Positions 15,512-25,341 are shown, counted from the stretch's first letter. The stretch: 52,532 nt of DNA from Prosthecodimorpha staleyi (GCF_018729455.1 NZ_JAHHZF010000017.1:1-52532); one strand, 5' to 3'. The notes: generated from the sequence alone by a model not told the origin. A program made the numbers and translations.

Positions 15512-16888
15512 TCACGCCATGGCGGCACGCACGTCCGGATCCTCGAGCGTCTGGTCGAGCGTCCGGCGGGTCCGTTCGACCATGGCGTCGATCTCCGACA
15601 GGGTGGCGCAGAGCGGCGGCGCGAAGCCGATCACGCCGTTGCCGAAGGCCCGGATGACCAGCCCGTTGGCCCAGGCGCGCTCGAAGATGCGGCGGGCCGG
15701 TTCGCTGGCTGCCGGCAGGGGCGTCCGTGCGGCCTTGTCGACCACCAGCTCGACCGCCGCCAGCATGCCGCGGCCGCGCACATCGCCGACCAGCGGATGG
15801 TCGGCGAGGCCGGCCAGCCCCTGCATCAGCCGCCGGCCGGACTTGCGGCCGTTTTCCAGAATACCGGCCTCGTAGAGCCGCAGCACTTCGAGCCCCACGG
15901 CCGCGCTGACCGGGTGGGCCGAGTAGGTATAGCCGTGCCCGACCGCGGCGGCGCCCGCCCCATCCGCGATGGTGTCGTAGACGTGCTGTGACATGAACAC
16001 GGCTCCCATCGGCACGTAGCCGGAGGTCAGGCCCTTGGCGACGGTCATCAGGTCCGGAACGATGTCCTCGTCCGCGCAGGCGAAGAGCGGGCCGGTGCGG
16101 CCGAAACCGGTGATCACCTCGTCGGCGACGAACAGGATGTCGAGCGCGCGGCAAGCCTCGCGCATCGCCTTCATCCAGCCGTCCGGCGGCACCAGCACGC
16201 CGCCCGAGCCCTGGATCGGTTCGGCATAGAAGGCCGCGACCCGCTCCGGGCCGCCGATCTCGGCGACCTTAGCGTGCAGCTGCGCCACCGAGGCGGCGAT
16301 CACCGCCTGCGGATCGGCACCGACCGGGTTGCGGTAGAGATAGTGCGACGGAATTTTATGCTGCCAGTCGTACGGAAGCCCGAAACCGGCATGGAAGGCC
16401 GGCAGCGCGGTCAGGCCGGCACCGACGGTCGAGGAGCCGTGATAGCCCTGCTCCAGCGAGATGAACTGGTCCTTCTCCGGCTTGCCGCGGGCGCGCTGGT
16501 AGTAGCGCACGAAGCGCACGGTGGAATCGACCGCGTCGGATCCGCCGAGCGTGAAATAGACATGGTCGAGATCGCCCGGGGTGCGCTCGGCAAGTTCGGC
16601 GGCCAGCCGGATGGCCGGCTCCGAGCCGAGGCTGAAATATCCGGTCGCATAGGAGAGTTCGCGCATCTGCTGCGCGGCGGCCTCGACCACGCTCTCGACG
16701 CCATAGCCGAGATTGACGCACCACAGCCCGGCAAAGCCGTCGAGCAGCTGCTGGCCGGCGCCGTCGGTGACGGTCGCGCCGCGCGCCGAGCGCAGCACGC
16801 GCACGCCGGCCTTCTCGTGGCCGCGATAGGAGGCGACCGGGTGGATCAGATGGGCACGGTCGAGCTCGACCAGGGAATTGCTGAGCAT
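15512..16888 (-). CDS. Class III PLP-dependent aminotransferase (omega-amino acid/polyamine type)
   Basis: A 458-residue enzyme. It shows GLWCVNLGYG near the N-terminus, the PLP phosphate region, FVADEVITGFGRTG for the Asp that binds the pyridine ring, and MTVAKGLTSGYVPMG with the Schiff-base lysine. It resembles omega-amino acid:pyruvate and putrescine:pyruvate transaminases, which turn a terminal amine into an aldehyde. It lies 14 bp downstream of the GNAT gene. The aldehyde dehydrogenase at 21239-22702 could take its product (inference). Confidence 0.92.
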   Translation of the reverse strand: MLSNSLVELDRAHLIHPVASYRGHEKAGVRVLRSARGATVTDGAGQQLLDGFAGLWCVNLGYGVESVVEAAAQQMRELSYATGYFSLGSEPAIRLAAELAERTPGDLDHVYFTLGGSDAVDSTVRFVRYYQRARGKPEKDQFISLEQGYHGSSTVGAGLTALPAFHAGFGLPYDWQHKIPSHYLYRNPVGADPQAVIAASVAQLHAKVAEIGGPERVAAFYAEPIQGSGGVLVPPDGWMKAMREACRALDILFVADEVITGFGRTGPLFACADEDIVPDLMTVAKGLTSGYVPMGAVFMSQHVYDTIADGAGAAAVGHGYTYSAHPVSAAVGLEVLRLYEAGILENGRKSGRRLMQGLAGLADHPLVGDVRGRGMLAAVELVVDKAARTPLPAASEPARRIFERAWANGLVIRAFGNGVIGFAPPLCATLSEIDAMVERTRRTLDQTLEDPDVRAAMA

Positions 16889-16902
16889 GGCGGAACTCCG
16901 GT

Positions 16903-17769
16903 TCAACCGAGGGCCTGGCTGGCCAGGGCATAGGTCTTCGCGATCGGCCCGGCCGGCGCGGCATCTCCCTCGGGCCCGGCCTCGGCGGGCGCAGTCCCGC
17001 CGCGGACCATCGGGATGCCGTCGCCGGCCTTGATGAGGCCGCGGGATTCGAGGAAGGCGGACAGGACCGCCGGATCGGGCGTGTCGACGCGCAGGAAGGC
17101 GCCGGGACGGTCGGCAATCACGAAATCGATCAGCGCCATCGCTGCCTGCGGGTCCGGCGCCACGACCGGGCCGATCACCTCGCCGCGGCCGAAGGCGCGC
17201 AAGGCCGCGAAGCCGACGACCGATCCGTCGGCGGTCAGAACCGCGAAGCGGCCGAGCCGGGCGAGACGCTCGAGGAGCGGTCTGCGCTCCATGCCCGAAG
17301 CCGCACGGTCGAGCGCCGCCAAGGCATCGAGATCGGGCGTCTCCGCCCAGGCGACACGGTCGGGCATCGCCGGCACCTCCGACGGGACGCCCTGGTGCTG
17401 GTGGATCATGCCGACGGGCCGGAAGCCGAGCTTTTCGTAGAGCGGCAGGCCGTCGGCGGTGGCGGTCAGGCGGGTCGCGCGCGGTCCCGCCGCCGTCAGG
17501 ACCCGCTCCATCAGCGCCCGGCCGAGCCCGCGTCCGCGCATGGCCTCGGCGACGATCACCATGTTGACGGTCGCGACCGGCCCGAACGGGGTGACGAAGG
17601 CAGTACCGACGACCCGCTCGCCGTCGAGCGCTGCGACGCCCTGGCTCAGGTCCATGACCAGCGCCCAGTCCTCGCGCCGATGCGGCCAGCGCGCCTCGAC
17701 GGAAAGCCGGTGGGCGCCGTCCAGATGCGGTTCGGCGAAGTCCTGAAAAGCGATCGGGGTATCGGCCAT
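16903..17769 (-). CDS. Two-domain GNAT-family N-acetyltransferase (first copy)
   Basis: A 288-residue protein with an N-terminal GNAT domain (about 10-135). The acetyl-CoA loop RGRGLGRALMERVL is intact and LYEKLGFRPVGM marks the closing strands. The C-terminal domain (about 140-260) matches the Acetyltransf_18-like second half: LAALDRAASGMERRPLLERL, then GFAALRAFGRGEVIGPVVAP. It ends in YALASQALG, exactly as the paralog at 25534-26421. The start at 17769 follows a weak GGAT site. It leads the minus-strand run GNAT, aminotransferase, HAD, ABC transporter, so it may modify the amine substrate or a product (inference). Confidence 0.85.
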   Translation of the reverse strand: MADTPIAFQDFAEPHLDGAHRLSVEARWPHRREDWALVMDLSQGVAALDGERVVGTAFVTPFGPVATVNMVIVAEAMRGRGLGRALMERVLTAAGPRATRLTATADGLPLYEKLGFRPVGMIHQHQGVPSEVPAMPDRVAWAETPDLDALAALDRAASGMERRPLLERLARLGRFAVLTADGSVVGFAALRAFGRGEVIGPVVAPDPQAAMALIDFVIADRPGAFLRVDTPDPAVLSAFLESRGLIKAGDGIPMVRGGTAPAEAGPEGDAAPAGPIAKTYALASQALG

Positions 17770-18089
17770 CGGCGGATCCGGCAGGAGGGGCGGCTTCCTC
17801 CTTGGTAGCCCGGCCGGCGTGGCGTTTCCGGTCGTGCTTTCCGGTCCGGCGACATCTTCGGCCGTCCACCGGACGCGACACCGCAGTTTATTCCGGACGT
17901 GCCCGCCGAGCTCCGACGAGCCGGGTCGATGACCGCGATCCGTCCCGCGACCGGCTCGCAACTCTCTGCCGAGCCTCGTCGGGCATTCGGCAGGATGTGC
18001 TTTCCTCCGGCCCGCCTGCGGCGCGGGCGCATCGGTGCGGTCTCCTATGATGGAGACGACATCCCGCCATCGGCCCCAAGGACATCGTC
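17770..18089. other. Divergent promoter region, no gene seen
   Basis: This 320-bp stretch separates the minus-strand GNAT-aminotransferase run from the plus-strand HAD-oxidoreductase pair. It must carry both promoters. No clear operator was seen; CGGTCTCC TATGATGGAGAC at about 18038-18057 is a short imperfect palindrome close to the HAD start. Confidence 0.35.
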
Positions 18090-18758
18090 ATGAGCCGCTT
18101 CCGTCCGAAATATGTCACCTTCGACTGCCACGGCACGCTGATCTTCTATCAGATGGCCGATGCCGCCCGGGCGATCTACGGCGCCACGCTGGACGAGGCG
18201 CGCATGACCGCCTTCATCCGCGATTTCTCGGCCTACCGGCTCGACGAGATCCTGGGCGCCTGGAAGCCCTATGCGGAGGTGGTGCACAACGCGGTCGAGC
18301 GGACCTGCCGCAAGAATGGCGTCGCGTTCCGGGCGGAGGATGCCGCCTGGATCTATGAGCAGGTGCCGACCTGGGGTCCGCATCCGGACGTGCCGGCCGG
18401 TCTCGCCAAGGTGGCCAAGGAGATCCCGCTGGTGATCCTGTCCAACGCCATGAACGTGCAGATCCCGCACAATGTCGCCAGGCTCGGCGCGCCCTTCCAC
18501 GCGGTCTACACGGCCGAGCAGGCGCAGGCCTACAAGCCGCGCTTCCAGGCCTTCGAATACATGTTCGACATGCTCGGCTGCGGCCCGGAGGACGTGCTGC
18601 ACTGCTCTTCCTCGTTCCGCTATGATCTAATGTCGGCCCACGATCTCGGCATCAAGAACAAGGTCTGGGTTAATCGCGGCCACGAGCCGGCCAACCCCTA
18701 TTACGGCTATGTCGAGATCGCCGACATTTCCGGCCTGCCCGCCGTCGTCGGCCTGTGA
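18090..18758 (+). CDS. HAD-superfamily hydrolase, type-II haloacid dehalogenase-like (second copy)
   Basis: A 222-residue HAD protein. Motif 1 is VTFDCHGTLIFY with nucleophile D12; motif 2 is VILSNAMN; the Lys of motif 3 is in AYKPRFQAFEYM; motif 4 region is HCSSSFRYDLMSAHDLGI. It is of the same type as the gene at 14616-15332. Its stop is 10 bp before the start of the FAD oxidoreductase, so the two are co-transcribed. The substrate is unknown. Confidence 0.85.
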   Translation: MSRFRPKYVTFDCHGTLIFYQMADAARAIYGATLDEARMTAFIRDFSAYRLDEILGAWKPYAEVVHNAVERTCRKNGVAFRAEDAAWIYEQVPTWGPHPDVPAGLAKVAKEIPLVILSNAMNVQIPHNVARLGAPFHAVYTAEQAQAYKPRFQAFEYMFDMLGCGPEDVLHCSSSFRYDLMSAHDLGIKNKVWVNRGHEPANPYYGYVEIADISGLPAVVGL

Positions 18759-18768
18759 GGCCCGCCCG

Positions 18769-20046
18769 ATGAAGCTCCTTTCCTACTGGCATGACACCGC
18801 CCCGGCCTTCACCGGCGGGGCCGAGGGTCCGGTCGAGGGCCGCTACGACGTGGCCGTGGTGGGCGGGGGCTTCACGGGCCTCGCCGCCGCCCGTCAACTC
18901 GCCATGGGGGGCGCCCGCGTGGCGCTCCTGGAGGCGAACACGGTCGGCTCCGGCGCCTCCGGGCGCAATGGCGGCCATCTCAACAACGGCATCGCGCACA
19001 GCTACGTCGCCGCCAAGACCCATCTCGGCGCCGAGCGTGCCCATGCCGTCTACCGTGCCTTCGACGCCTCGGTCGACCGGATCGAGGCGATCGTTGCGGA
19101 GGAAGGCATCGACTGCACCTTCCGGCGCGCCGGCAAGCTGAAGCTCGCCTCCAAGGCGAAGCATGTCGCCGGGCTGCGGGCGAATTTCGAGGTCCTCCAC
19201 CGCGAGGTCGATCCCGACACGGCCTTCCTGTCCAAGGCCGATCTCGCCCATGAGGTCGGCACCGACGCCTTCCACGGCGCCATGCTGTCGAAGAAGAGCG
19301 GCATGATGCATATGGGCCGCTACGCGACCGGCCTTGCCGAAGCCGCCCGGCGACGCGGCGCGGTCCTGTTCGAGCAGGCGCCCGTCACGGCGCGCCGGAC
19401 CGTCGACGGGATGACCGAGCTGACCACGCCGCGCGGCACGCTTTCCGCCCGCGACGTGTTCGTGGCGACCGGCGCCTACACGTCCGGCCCGTTCGGCTGG
19501 TTCCGCCGGCGCCTCGTCAATGTCGGCAGCTTCATCGTGGCGACGCGGCCGCTCACGGCAGCCGAGGTCGCGGCCGTCATGCCGGGCAACCGGACCTGCG
19601 TCACCTCGATGAATGTCGGCAACTATTTCCGCCTGGCGCCCGACAACCGCCTGATCTGGGGCGGCCGCGCCCGCTTCACGGCCTTCTCCGACCAGCGCTC
19701 GGACGCCAAGAGCGGCGCGATCCTGAGGGCCAGCCTGGCGGCCATCTTCCCGCAACTCGCCGATGTCGAGCTCGACTATTGCTGGGGCGGCCTGGTCGAC
19801 ATGACGCAGGATCGCTTTCCCCGCGCCGGCCGCGCCGACGGCGTCTGGTACGCCATGGGCTATTCGGGCCACGGCGCGCAGATGTCGACCGAGATGGGCA
19901 TCCGCATCGCCGACGCGATCCTCGGCCGGCCCGACACCAACCCGCTCGCCGGGCTCGACTGGCCGGCCATTCCGGGCCATCTCGGCCAGCCTTGGTTCCT
20001 GCCGCTGGTCGGCCTCTGGTACAAGACGCTCGACCGCTTCCAGTGA
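18769..20046 (+). CDS. FAD-dependent oxidoreductase, gamma-glutamylputrescine oxidase-like (DAO family)
   Basis: A 425-residue flavoprotein. The FAD fold is YDVAVVGGGFTGLAAARQLA at about 25-44, followed by GSGASGRNGGHLNNG, the standard DAO/PuuB motif, in contrast with the SSRNWGWCRQQNRD type of the other two oxidases in the window. The C-terminal FAD segment is YAMGYSGHGAQMSTEMGIRI. Relatives oxidise gamma-glutamylputrescine or other N-substituted amines. Start at 18769, downstream of the HAD gene; the frame extends upstream inside that gene without support. Confidence 0.9.
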   Translation: MKLLSYWHDTAPAFTGGAEGPVEGRYDVAVVGGGFTGLAAARQLAMGGARVALLEANTVGSGASGRNGGHLNNGIAHSYVAAKTHLGAERAHAVYRAFDASVDRIEAIVAEEGIDCTFRRAGKLKLASKAKHVAGLRANFEVLHREVDPDTAFLSKADLAHEVGTDAFHGAMLSKKSGMMHMGRYATGLAEAARRRGAVLFEQAPVTARRTVDGMTELTTPRGTLSARDVFVATGAYTSGPFGWFRRRLVNVGSFIVATRPLTAAEVAAVMPGNRTCVTSMNVGNYFRLAPDNRLIWGGRARFTAFSDQRSDAKSGAILRASLAAIFPQLADVELDYCWGGLVDMTQDRFPRAGRADGVWYAMGYSGHGAQMSTEMGIRIADAILGRPDTNPLAGLDWPAIPGHLGQPWFLPLVGLWYKTLDRFQ

Positions 20047-20054
20047 ACGCGGAC

Positions 20055-20083
20055 GGGAGGGCGGGCCGCGGGCCTGCCCTCCC
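20055..20083. terminator. Bidirectional hairpin terminator between convergent genes
   Basis: An 11-bp stem (GGGAGGGCGGG paired with CCTGCCCTCCC, one G-U) with a 7-base loop, located 9 bases after the FAD oxidoreductase stop and 38 bases after the stop of the opposite-strand dehydrogenase. It is followed by CCTTCTTCC on the plus strand, a weak T tract. Confidence 0.5.
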
Positions 20084-20120
20084 CTTCTTCCGACGCGGAT
20101 CGCCGGTTCACCCAACCGGA

Positions 20121-21164
20121 TCAGCCGAGCGCTGTCAGCACCGCCGCGGTGATCTCGCCGGTCTTCTCGCGCCCCTGCACGGTGCCGATGCCGCGCGCCG
20201 TGGTCGCCGAGATGGCCGCCATGATCGCATCCGCGGCGGCCGTCTCGCCGAGATGCTCCAGCATCATGGCGCCGGACCAGATCGCGGCGATCGGATTGGC
20301 GATGCCGAGATGGGCGATGTCAGGCGCCGAGCCGTGCACGGGCTCGAACATCGACGGGGCGCTGCGATCCGGCACCAGATTGGCGGAGGCCGCATAGCCG
20401 AGGCCGCCCTGGATGGCCGCGCCGAGATCGGTCAGGATATCGCCGAACAGGTTGGAGGCGACCACCACGTCGAGGCTTTCGGGCGCCATCACCATGCGCG
20501 CCGCCATAGCGTCGATATGGTAGCTGGTCACCGTCACATCGGGATATTCGGGCGCCAGCGCCTCGGTCACCTCGTCCCAGAACACCATCGAGTATTTCTG
20601 GGCATTGGACTTGGTGACGGAGGCGAGCCGGCCGGTGCGGCGGCGGGCCTGCTCGAAGCCGAAGCGCAGGATTCGCTCGACGCCCTTTCGGGTGAAGACG
20701 GAGGTCTCGACCGCGACCTCGTCCGGGCCGCCGCGATGCACGCGCCCGCCGGCGCCGGCATATTCGCCTTCGGTGTTCTCGCGGATGCAGAGAATGTCGA
20801 AATCGGTCTTGCGCAGCGGGCCGGTCACGCCCGGCAGCAGGCGATGCGGCCGGACATTGGCATATTGAACGAAGGCCTTGCGGATCGGCAGCAGGAGGCC
20901 GTGCAGGGAGACGTTGTCGGGCACCTGGGCCGGCCAGCCGACCGCGCCGAGCAGGATCGAATCGAAGCCGCGCAGCGTCGCGATGCCGTCATCCGGCATC
21001 ATCGCGCCGGTTTCCTTGTAGTAGGCGCAAGACCACGGGAAGGCGGTGCCTTCAAGCCCGAAGCCGGCGCCGCGCGCGGCCCGTTCCAGCACCTGCCAGG
21101 CCGCGTCGGTGACATCGCGGCCGATGCCGTCGCCCGGAACGAGCGCAATGCGATAGCTCTTCAT
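20121..21164 (-). CDS. Isocitrate/isopropylmalate-type dehydrogenase (tartrate dehydrogenase-like)
   Basis: A 347-residue beta-decarboxylating dehydrogenase. It begins YRIALVPGDGIGRDVTDAAW and shows the substrate block LHGLLLPIRKAF with NVRPHRLLPG, the IRENTEGEYAG motif, the catalytic Lys in VTKSNAQKYS, the metal-binding FGDILTDLGAA and EPVHGSAPDIA. The IRENTEGEY plus ADP-type pocket match the tartrate dehydrogenase/decarboxylase (D-malate dehydrogenase) branch rather than LeuB. Start at 21164 with AAGGAGG 8 bases upstream. It follows the aldehyde dehydrogenase by 74 bp. It would act on a 2-hydroxy dicarboxylic acid. Confidence 0.88.
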   Translation of the reverse strand: MKSYRIALVPGDGIGRDVTDAAWQVLERAARGAGFGLEGTAFPWSCAYYKETGAMMPDDGIATLRGFDSILLGAVGWPAQVPDNVSLHGLLLPIRKAFVQYANVRPHRLLPGVTGPLRKTDFDILCIRENTEGEYAGAGGRVHRGGPDEVAVETSVFTRKGVERILRFGFEQARRRTGRLASVTKSNAQKYSMVFWDEVTEALAPEYPDVTVTSYHIDAMAARMVMAPESLDVVVASNLFGDILTDLGAAIQGGLGYAASANLVPDRSAPSMFEPVHGSAPDIAHLGIANPIAAIWSGAMMLEHLGETAAADAIMAAISATTARGIGTVQGREKTGEITAAVLTALG

Positions 21165-21238
21165 GGTCGCCTTCCTCCTTGCCTCGATGGCGCGGCACCC
21201 GTCGGGCCGGATGACTCCGGCCGCGGTCGGAACCGCCC

Positions 21239-22702
21239 CTAAAGTCCGATCAGCACGCTCTTTTCCCGCCGGTTGGCCCGGTAGGCGTCGCGGCCGAGAT
21301 CCTTGCCGATTCCGGAACTCTTGAACCCACCTGTCGGCAGGATGTGGTCGCGCGAGCGGCCGTATCGGTTGACCCAGACGGTGCCCGCCTGCAGCCGGCG
21401 GCTCGCCCGGACAGCGCGTGCCAGATCGCGCGTGAAAACCCCGGCGGCCAGACCATAGGTCGGATGATCGGCCATCGCGTAGGCCTCGTCCTCGTCGCGG
21501 AACGGCTCGACGGTCAGGACCGGTCCGAAAATCTCCTCCGTCACCGCCGGGGAGCCGGCATCGACGCCCTCGATCAGGGTCGGTGCGAAGAAGTAGCCCG
21601 GCCGGTCCATGCGGGCGCCGCCGGTCCGACAGTTCGCGCCGCGCGCCACCGCGGCATCGACGAGGCCGCCCATGCGAGCGATCTGGCGTTCCGAGATGAT
21701 CGGGCTGTAGCCGCTCGCCGCGTCCCAAGTCGGACCCGGCCGGACCGCCCGCATGGCCGCCGCGATCCCATCCGCGACCGCCTCGGCGACGCTCGCCTCG
21801 ACGATCAGCCGGGTGCCGGCGACGCAGGCCTGGCCAGCATTGGCCAGGATGCTGCGCGTGATGGCGGCGATCGCCTTGTCGAGATCGGCATCGGCGAACA
21901 CGACCTGCGGGCTCTTGCCGCCGAGTTCGAGCGTCATCGGCTTCACGCCGGTGCGCGCCACATTGGCCATGATCGCCGAACCGGCGCCGGTCGAGCCGGT
22001 GAAGCTGACCTTGGCGATGTCCGGATGGCCGGTGATGGCCGTGCCGGTGACCGGGCCGTCGCCGAGCACGACATTGATCAGTCCGGCCGGAAGACCCGCC
22101 TCGACCGCCAGTTCGGCCATCCGGACGGTGGCGAAGGGGGTCATCTCGGAGGGCTTCAGCACGACCGCATTGCCGGCGGCGAGCGCCGGACCGAGCTTCC
22201 AGGCGGCCATGGAGAGGGGGAAGTTCCAGGGCGTGATGGCGCCGACGACGCCATAGGGTTCGCTGGCGATCAGCCCGAGGCTGTCGTCGCCGGTCGGCAC
22301 CAGGTCGCCGCCCTCCTTGTCGGCGAACTCCGCGAAGAAGCGGATCTGCTCGGCCGTAATCGGGATGTCGCCGGCCATAACCTCGGCGATCGGCCGTGTC
22401 GAGGCGACGGCTTCGAGCCGCGCCAGTTCGACGGCATGGCGCTCGATCAAGTCGGCCCAGCGATGCAGGGCATTGGTCCGTTCGCGCGGGCGCGCCCGGC
22501 CCCAGCCGCTGCTCGCCAGGGCGGCCTGCGCCGCCGCGACGGCGCGGTCGACCAGATCCGGGCCGGCGATCGGGCACATCGCAAAGGAAACGGCGTCGGA
22601 CGGGCGTTTCAGATCGAGGCCGTCGGCGGCGAGGATCCGCTCGCCGCCGATGAAATGGGCGGGCGGACAGGCGATCAGGTCGGGATCGAAGCTGAGCGTC
22701 AC
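21239..22702 (-). CDS. NAD(P)-dependent aldehyde dehydrogenase
   Basis: A 487-residue enzyme. Key residues are present: catalytic Cys293 in NAGQACVAGTR, general base Glu259 in TLELGGKSP, and the cofactor blocks ITPWNFPLSMAAWK and FTGSTGAG. The ending GGFKSSGIGKDLGRDAYRAN is typical of betaine, 4-aminobutyraldehyde and related semialdehyde dehydrogenases. It stands 155 bp after the cupin gene and before the tartrate dehydrogenase-like gene. It likely oxidises an aldehyde made by the aminotransferase or the flavin oxidases nearby (inference). Confidence 0.93.
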   Translation of the reverse strand: MTLSFDPDLIACPPAHFIGGERILAADGLDLKRPSDAVSFAMCPIAGPDLVDRAVAAAQAALASSGWGRARPRERTNALHRWADLIERHAVELARLEAVASTRPIAEVMAGDIPITAEQIRFFAEFADKEGGDLVPTGDDSLGLIASEPYGVVGAITPWNFPLSMAAWKLGPALAAGNAVVLKPSEMTPFATVRMAELAVEAGLPAGLINVVLGDGPVTGTAITGHPDIAKVSFTGSTGAGSAIMANVARTGVKPMTLELGGKSPQVVFADADLDKAIAAITRSILANAGQACVAGTRLIVEASVAEAVADGIAAAMRAVRPGPTWDAASGYSPIISERQIARMGGLVDAAVARGANCRTGGARMDRPGYFFAPTLIEGVDAGSPAVTEEIFGPVLTVEPFRDEDEAYAMADHPTYGLAAGVFTRDLARAVRASRRLQAGTVWVNRYGRSRDHILPTGGFKSSGIGKDLGRDAYRANRREKSVLIGL

Positions 22703-22857
22703 GGGCGGGCTCCGGATCGGGAGGGAGGACCCACCATGACCGGTCCGCCGCGGCAGTTTCCGCCGAGGCGCCAGGGGGAGCCGGCGCCCCGATCCTTTTT
22801 CGGGGGCCGGCGCAGCGCTTTGTTCCGAGGCCGGCGTCAGCCGACCGCATCCCGGCG

Positions 22858-23211
22858 TCAGCCGACCACGATCCAGATCTTGCGTACCGTCTCGATGGTC
22901 TTCCAGGTGCCGACGAAGCCCGGCTTCATCACGAAGCTGTCGCCGGCGCGGAAGGTCTGGGTCTCGCCGCCGTCCTCGGCAATCTCCACCAGACCGGACA
23001 GGATGTGGCAGAACTCGAAATTCTCGCCCTTGATCGAGCGATACTCGCCCGGGCTCGCCTCCCAGACGCCGGTCCGCACCTGACCGTCGCGCGCCTCGTC
23101 CTGCTGCCAGGTCAGGAAGGCCGGATCGCCGGCGACGAGCCGCTCGGGCGCGGCCTTGGAGGCGACCGGTTCGAAGGTCGGATTGGGGGTGATCAGCTTC
23201 AGCAGGGACAT
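22858..23211 (-). CDS. Small cupin-domain protein (Cupin_3 / DUF861-like)
   Basis: A 117-residue single cupin: WEASPGEYRSIKGENFEFCH (motif 1 area, with E and H ligands), ILSGLVEIAEDGGETQTFRA, then GDSFVMKPGFVGTWKTIETV. This is the pattern of ureidoglycine aminohydrolase-like and other (S)-allantoate-type small cupins, usually of unknown reaction. Start at 23211. It sits 32 bp after the D-2-hydroxyacid dehydrogenase gene in the minus-strand run 25341-20121. Confidence 0.85.
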   Translation of the reverse strand: MSLLKLITPNPTFEPVASKAAPERLVAGDPAFLTWQQDEARDGQVRTGVWEASPGEYRSIKGENFEFCHILSGLVEIAEDGGETQTFRAGDSFVMKPGFVGTWKTIETVRKIWIVVG

Positions 23212-23243
23212 GGAAAACTCCGAGTGTCGGGAAGGGCTTCCTA

Positions 23244-24167
23244 TCAGTAACCGCGGCCGCGGTCGACGAGGCCGATGGGCTCCAGGCCGGCCTCGTGGCG
23301 GCGGATATTCTCGATCACCGCACGCGCGGCGCCGTCCGGCTGCGTGAAGCTGGCGACATGCGGGGTCAGGATCACCTTCGGGTGGCGCCAGAGCGGATGA
23401 TCGACGGGCAGCGGCTCCGGATCGGTCACGTCGACGACCGCGCCTGAGAGGTGATCGCGGTCGAGCGCTTCGATCAGCGCCGTCTGGTCGAGTTGCGGGC
23501 CGCGCCCGACATGGACGAGGCCGGCGCCGGGGGCGAGGGCGGCGAAGAGCTTCGCATCGAGAATGCGCGTCGTCTCGGCGGTCAGCGGCAGCAAGCAGAC
23601 CAGGATGTCGGTTTCCGGCAGCATGCGGGCCAATCCATCGGGGCCGGCATGGCAGGCGACGCCGTCGATCGCCTGGACCGACCGGCTCCAGCCGGCGAGC
23701 GGGAAGCCGAACGGCTTCAGCCGGTCGAGCACGGCGCGCCCGAGCATGCCGAGGCCGAGCACCGAGACGCGCCGTTCCGCCGCCGGCCGCACGGCGCGAT
23801 GCCGCCACACGGCGTCGCGCTGCTGGCCGAGATAGCCGGCGAGATCGCGATGCAGGGCGAGCACGCCGAGGCTGGCATATTCCTGCATCATGCGGACGAT
23901 GCCGTCCTCGACCATGCGCACGACCAGCACATGCGGCGGCACGTCGTCGACGTTGAACTGGTCGACGCCGGCGCCGATCGAGAACAGAACCTCCAGATTG
24001 ACGTAGCGCGGCAGGTCCGGCGGCAGGGTCCAGGTGATCAGGTAGCGGACCGCCTCGGGCGGCACGGCGTCGTCCGGCACGGCGAAGCGCAGGCCGGGCA
24101 GCGCCTCGGCGAAGCGGGCGGCGAAAATGCGCGCACGGACGGCGTCGGAATTGAACAGGAAGGTCAT
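23244..24167 (-). CDS. D-2-hydroxyacid dehydrogenase, glyoxylate/hydroxypyruvate reductase (GhrA)-like
   Basis: A 307-residue NAD(P)H enzyme. The cofactor motif is [20 protein letters not shown], with the Arg of [12 protein letters not shown], the acidic residue in [20 protein letters not shown] and the catalytic His in [12 protein letters not shown]. The overall length and lack of a long N-terminal extension match GhrA. It should reduce a 2-oxo acid such as glyoxylate or hydroxypyruvate. The gene follows the deacetylase by 49 bp. Confidence 0.9.
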   Translation of the reverse strand: MTFLFNSDAVRARIFAARFAEALPGLRFAVPDDAVPPEAVRYLITWTLPPDLPRYVNLEVLFSIGAGVDQFNVDDVPPHVLVVRMVEDGIVRMMQEYASLGVLALHRDLAGYLGQQRDAVWRHRAVRPAAERRVSVLGLGMLGRAVLDRLKPFGFPLAGWSRSVQAIDGVACHAGPDGLARMLPETDILVCLLPLTAETTRILDAKLFAALAPGAGLVHVGRGPQLDQTALIEALDRDHLSGAVVDVTDPEPLPVDHPLWRHPKVILTPHVASFTQPDGAARAVIENIRRHEAGLEPIGLVDRGRGY

Positions 24168-24216
24168 GGCGGGGCCTCCGCGGACGGCGTCGCGACGGGA
24201 TGGGCGGGAGGGACGG

Positions 24217-25341
24217 TCAGGTGGCGAAATCCAGGCACAGCCGTTCGATCAGGACCCGGGCGGCTTCGAGTTCGGCGCGCTCGATATATTCGTTGGCCTT
24301 GTGGGCGCGCGCGATGTCGCCGGGGCCGCAGACGATCGCGTCGATGCCGGCCGCCTGGAACAGGCCCGCTTCGGTGCCGTAGCTGACCGCCGCGATCGGC
24401 GCCTGCCCGGTCAGCGCCGCGAGGCACCGGGCTATGCCGGCCTCGCGCGGCAAGGCGAGGCCCGGATAGTCGGCGATCCACTCCCAGGCGGTGGCGAAGC
24501 CGCGCGCCTCGAGGCCGGAGAGCGCGGCGCGGACCGGTTCGAGCAGGGCGGCCGGCGAGACGCCCGGCACGGCACGCGCCTCCAGTTCCGCCCGGCAGGT
24601 GGCCGGAATGACGTTGAGCGCCTCGCCGCCGGCGACGATGCCGATCTGCACCGTCGACCAGGGCGGGGCGAAATCGGCGTCGAGCGGCCCGACCTTGCAG
24701 ACCGCCTCCGACGCCAGCGCGACCGCCAGCACCTCCGTCATGGCATGGACGGCGTTGAGCGCCAGGTCCGGCCGCGAGGAATGGCCGGATCGGCCCTGGA
24801 CGGCGATCCGCGCCGCCGCCTTGCCCTTGTGGCCGAGGATCGGGACGAGCCCGCTCGGCTCGCCGATCACGGCAGCCTCCGGCTTGGCGCACAATTCCGG
24901 CAGCCGCGCGATCATGTGCGGCACGCCGCGGCAGCCGGCCTCCTCGTCATACGAGAAGGCGAGGTGGATCGGCTTCTGCAGCGTCCGCCCGGCCAGCGCC
25001 CGGAACGCCGCGAGCGCCGCCGCCAGGAAGCCCTTCATGTCGCTGGTGCCGCGGCCGACCAGGCGGTCGCCCTCCACGGTCAGATGGAACGGATCGGAGC
25101 GCCAGTCCGGTTCGCCGGCCGGGACCACGTCAGTATGGCCGGACAGGATCAGGCCGGGCCGGTCGGCCGGCCCGAGCGTCGCAAAGAGATTGGCGCGGTC
25201 GCCTTCCGGGCCGGGCAGCACCGCAACGCGCGCACCGGTGCCCGCCAGGAGATCCGCGACACACTCGACGATCGCGGCGTTGGGCCGGCCGACCACGGAC
25301 GGAACCGCGACCAGCCGCGCCAGAATGTCCTCGACCGTCAT
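24217..25341 (-). CDS. M20-family deacetylase, acetylornithine deacetylase (ArgE)-like
   Basis: A 374-residue zinc hydrolase. Metal and catalytic blocks are [36 protein letters not shown] and [19 protein letters not shown]; the lid domain shows [19 protein letters not shown]; the last His ligand is in the C-terminal region near [17 protein letters not shown]. All are typical of ArgE. It would remove an acyl group from an N-acyl amino acid. It heads the minus-strand run deacetylase, hydroxyacid dehydrogenase, cupin, aldehyde dehydrogenase, tartrate-type dehydrogenase, so a catabolic rather than arginine-biosynthetic role is likely. Start at 25341 with GGGAG upstream. Confidence 0.9.
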   Translation of the reverse strand: MTVEDILARLVAVPSVVGRPNAAIVECVADLLAGTGARVAVLPGPEGDRANLFATLGPADRPGLILSGHTDVVPAGEPDWRSDPFHLTVEGDRLVGRGTSDMKGFLAAALAAFRALAGRTLQKPIHLAFSYDEEAGCRGVPHMIARLPELCAKPEAAVIGEPSGLVPILGHKGKAAARIAVQGRSGHSSRPDLALNAVHAMTEVLAVALASEAVCKVGPLDADFAPPWSTVQIGIVAGGEALNVIPATCRAELEARAVPGVSPAALLEPVRAALSGLEARGFATAWEWIADYPGLALPREAGIARCLAALTGQAPIAAVSYGTEAGLFQAAGIDAIVCGPGDIARAHKANEYIERAELEAARVLIERLCLDFAT

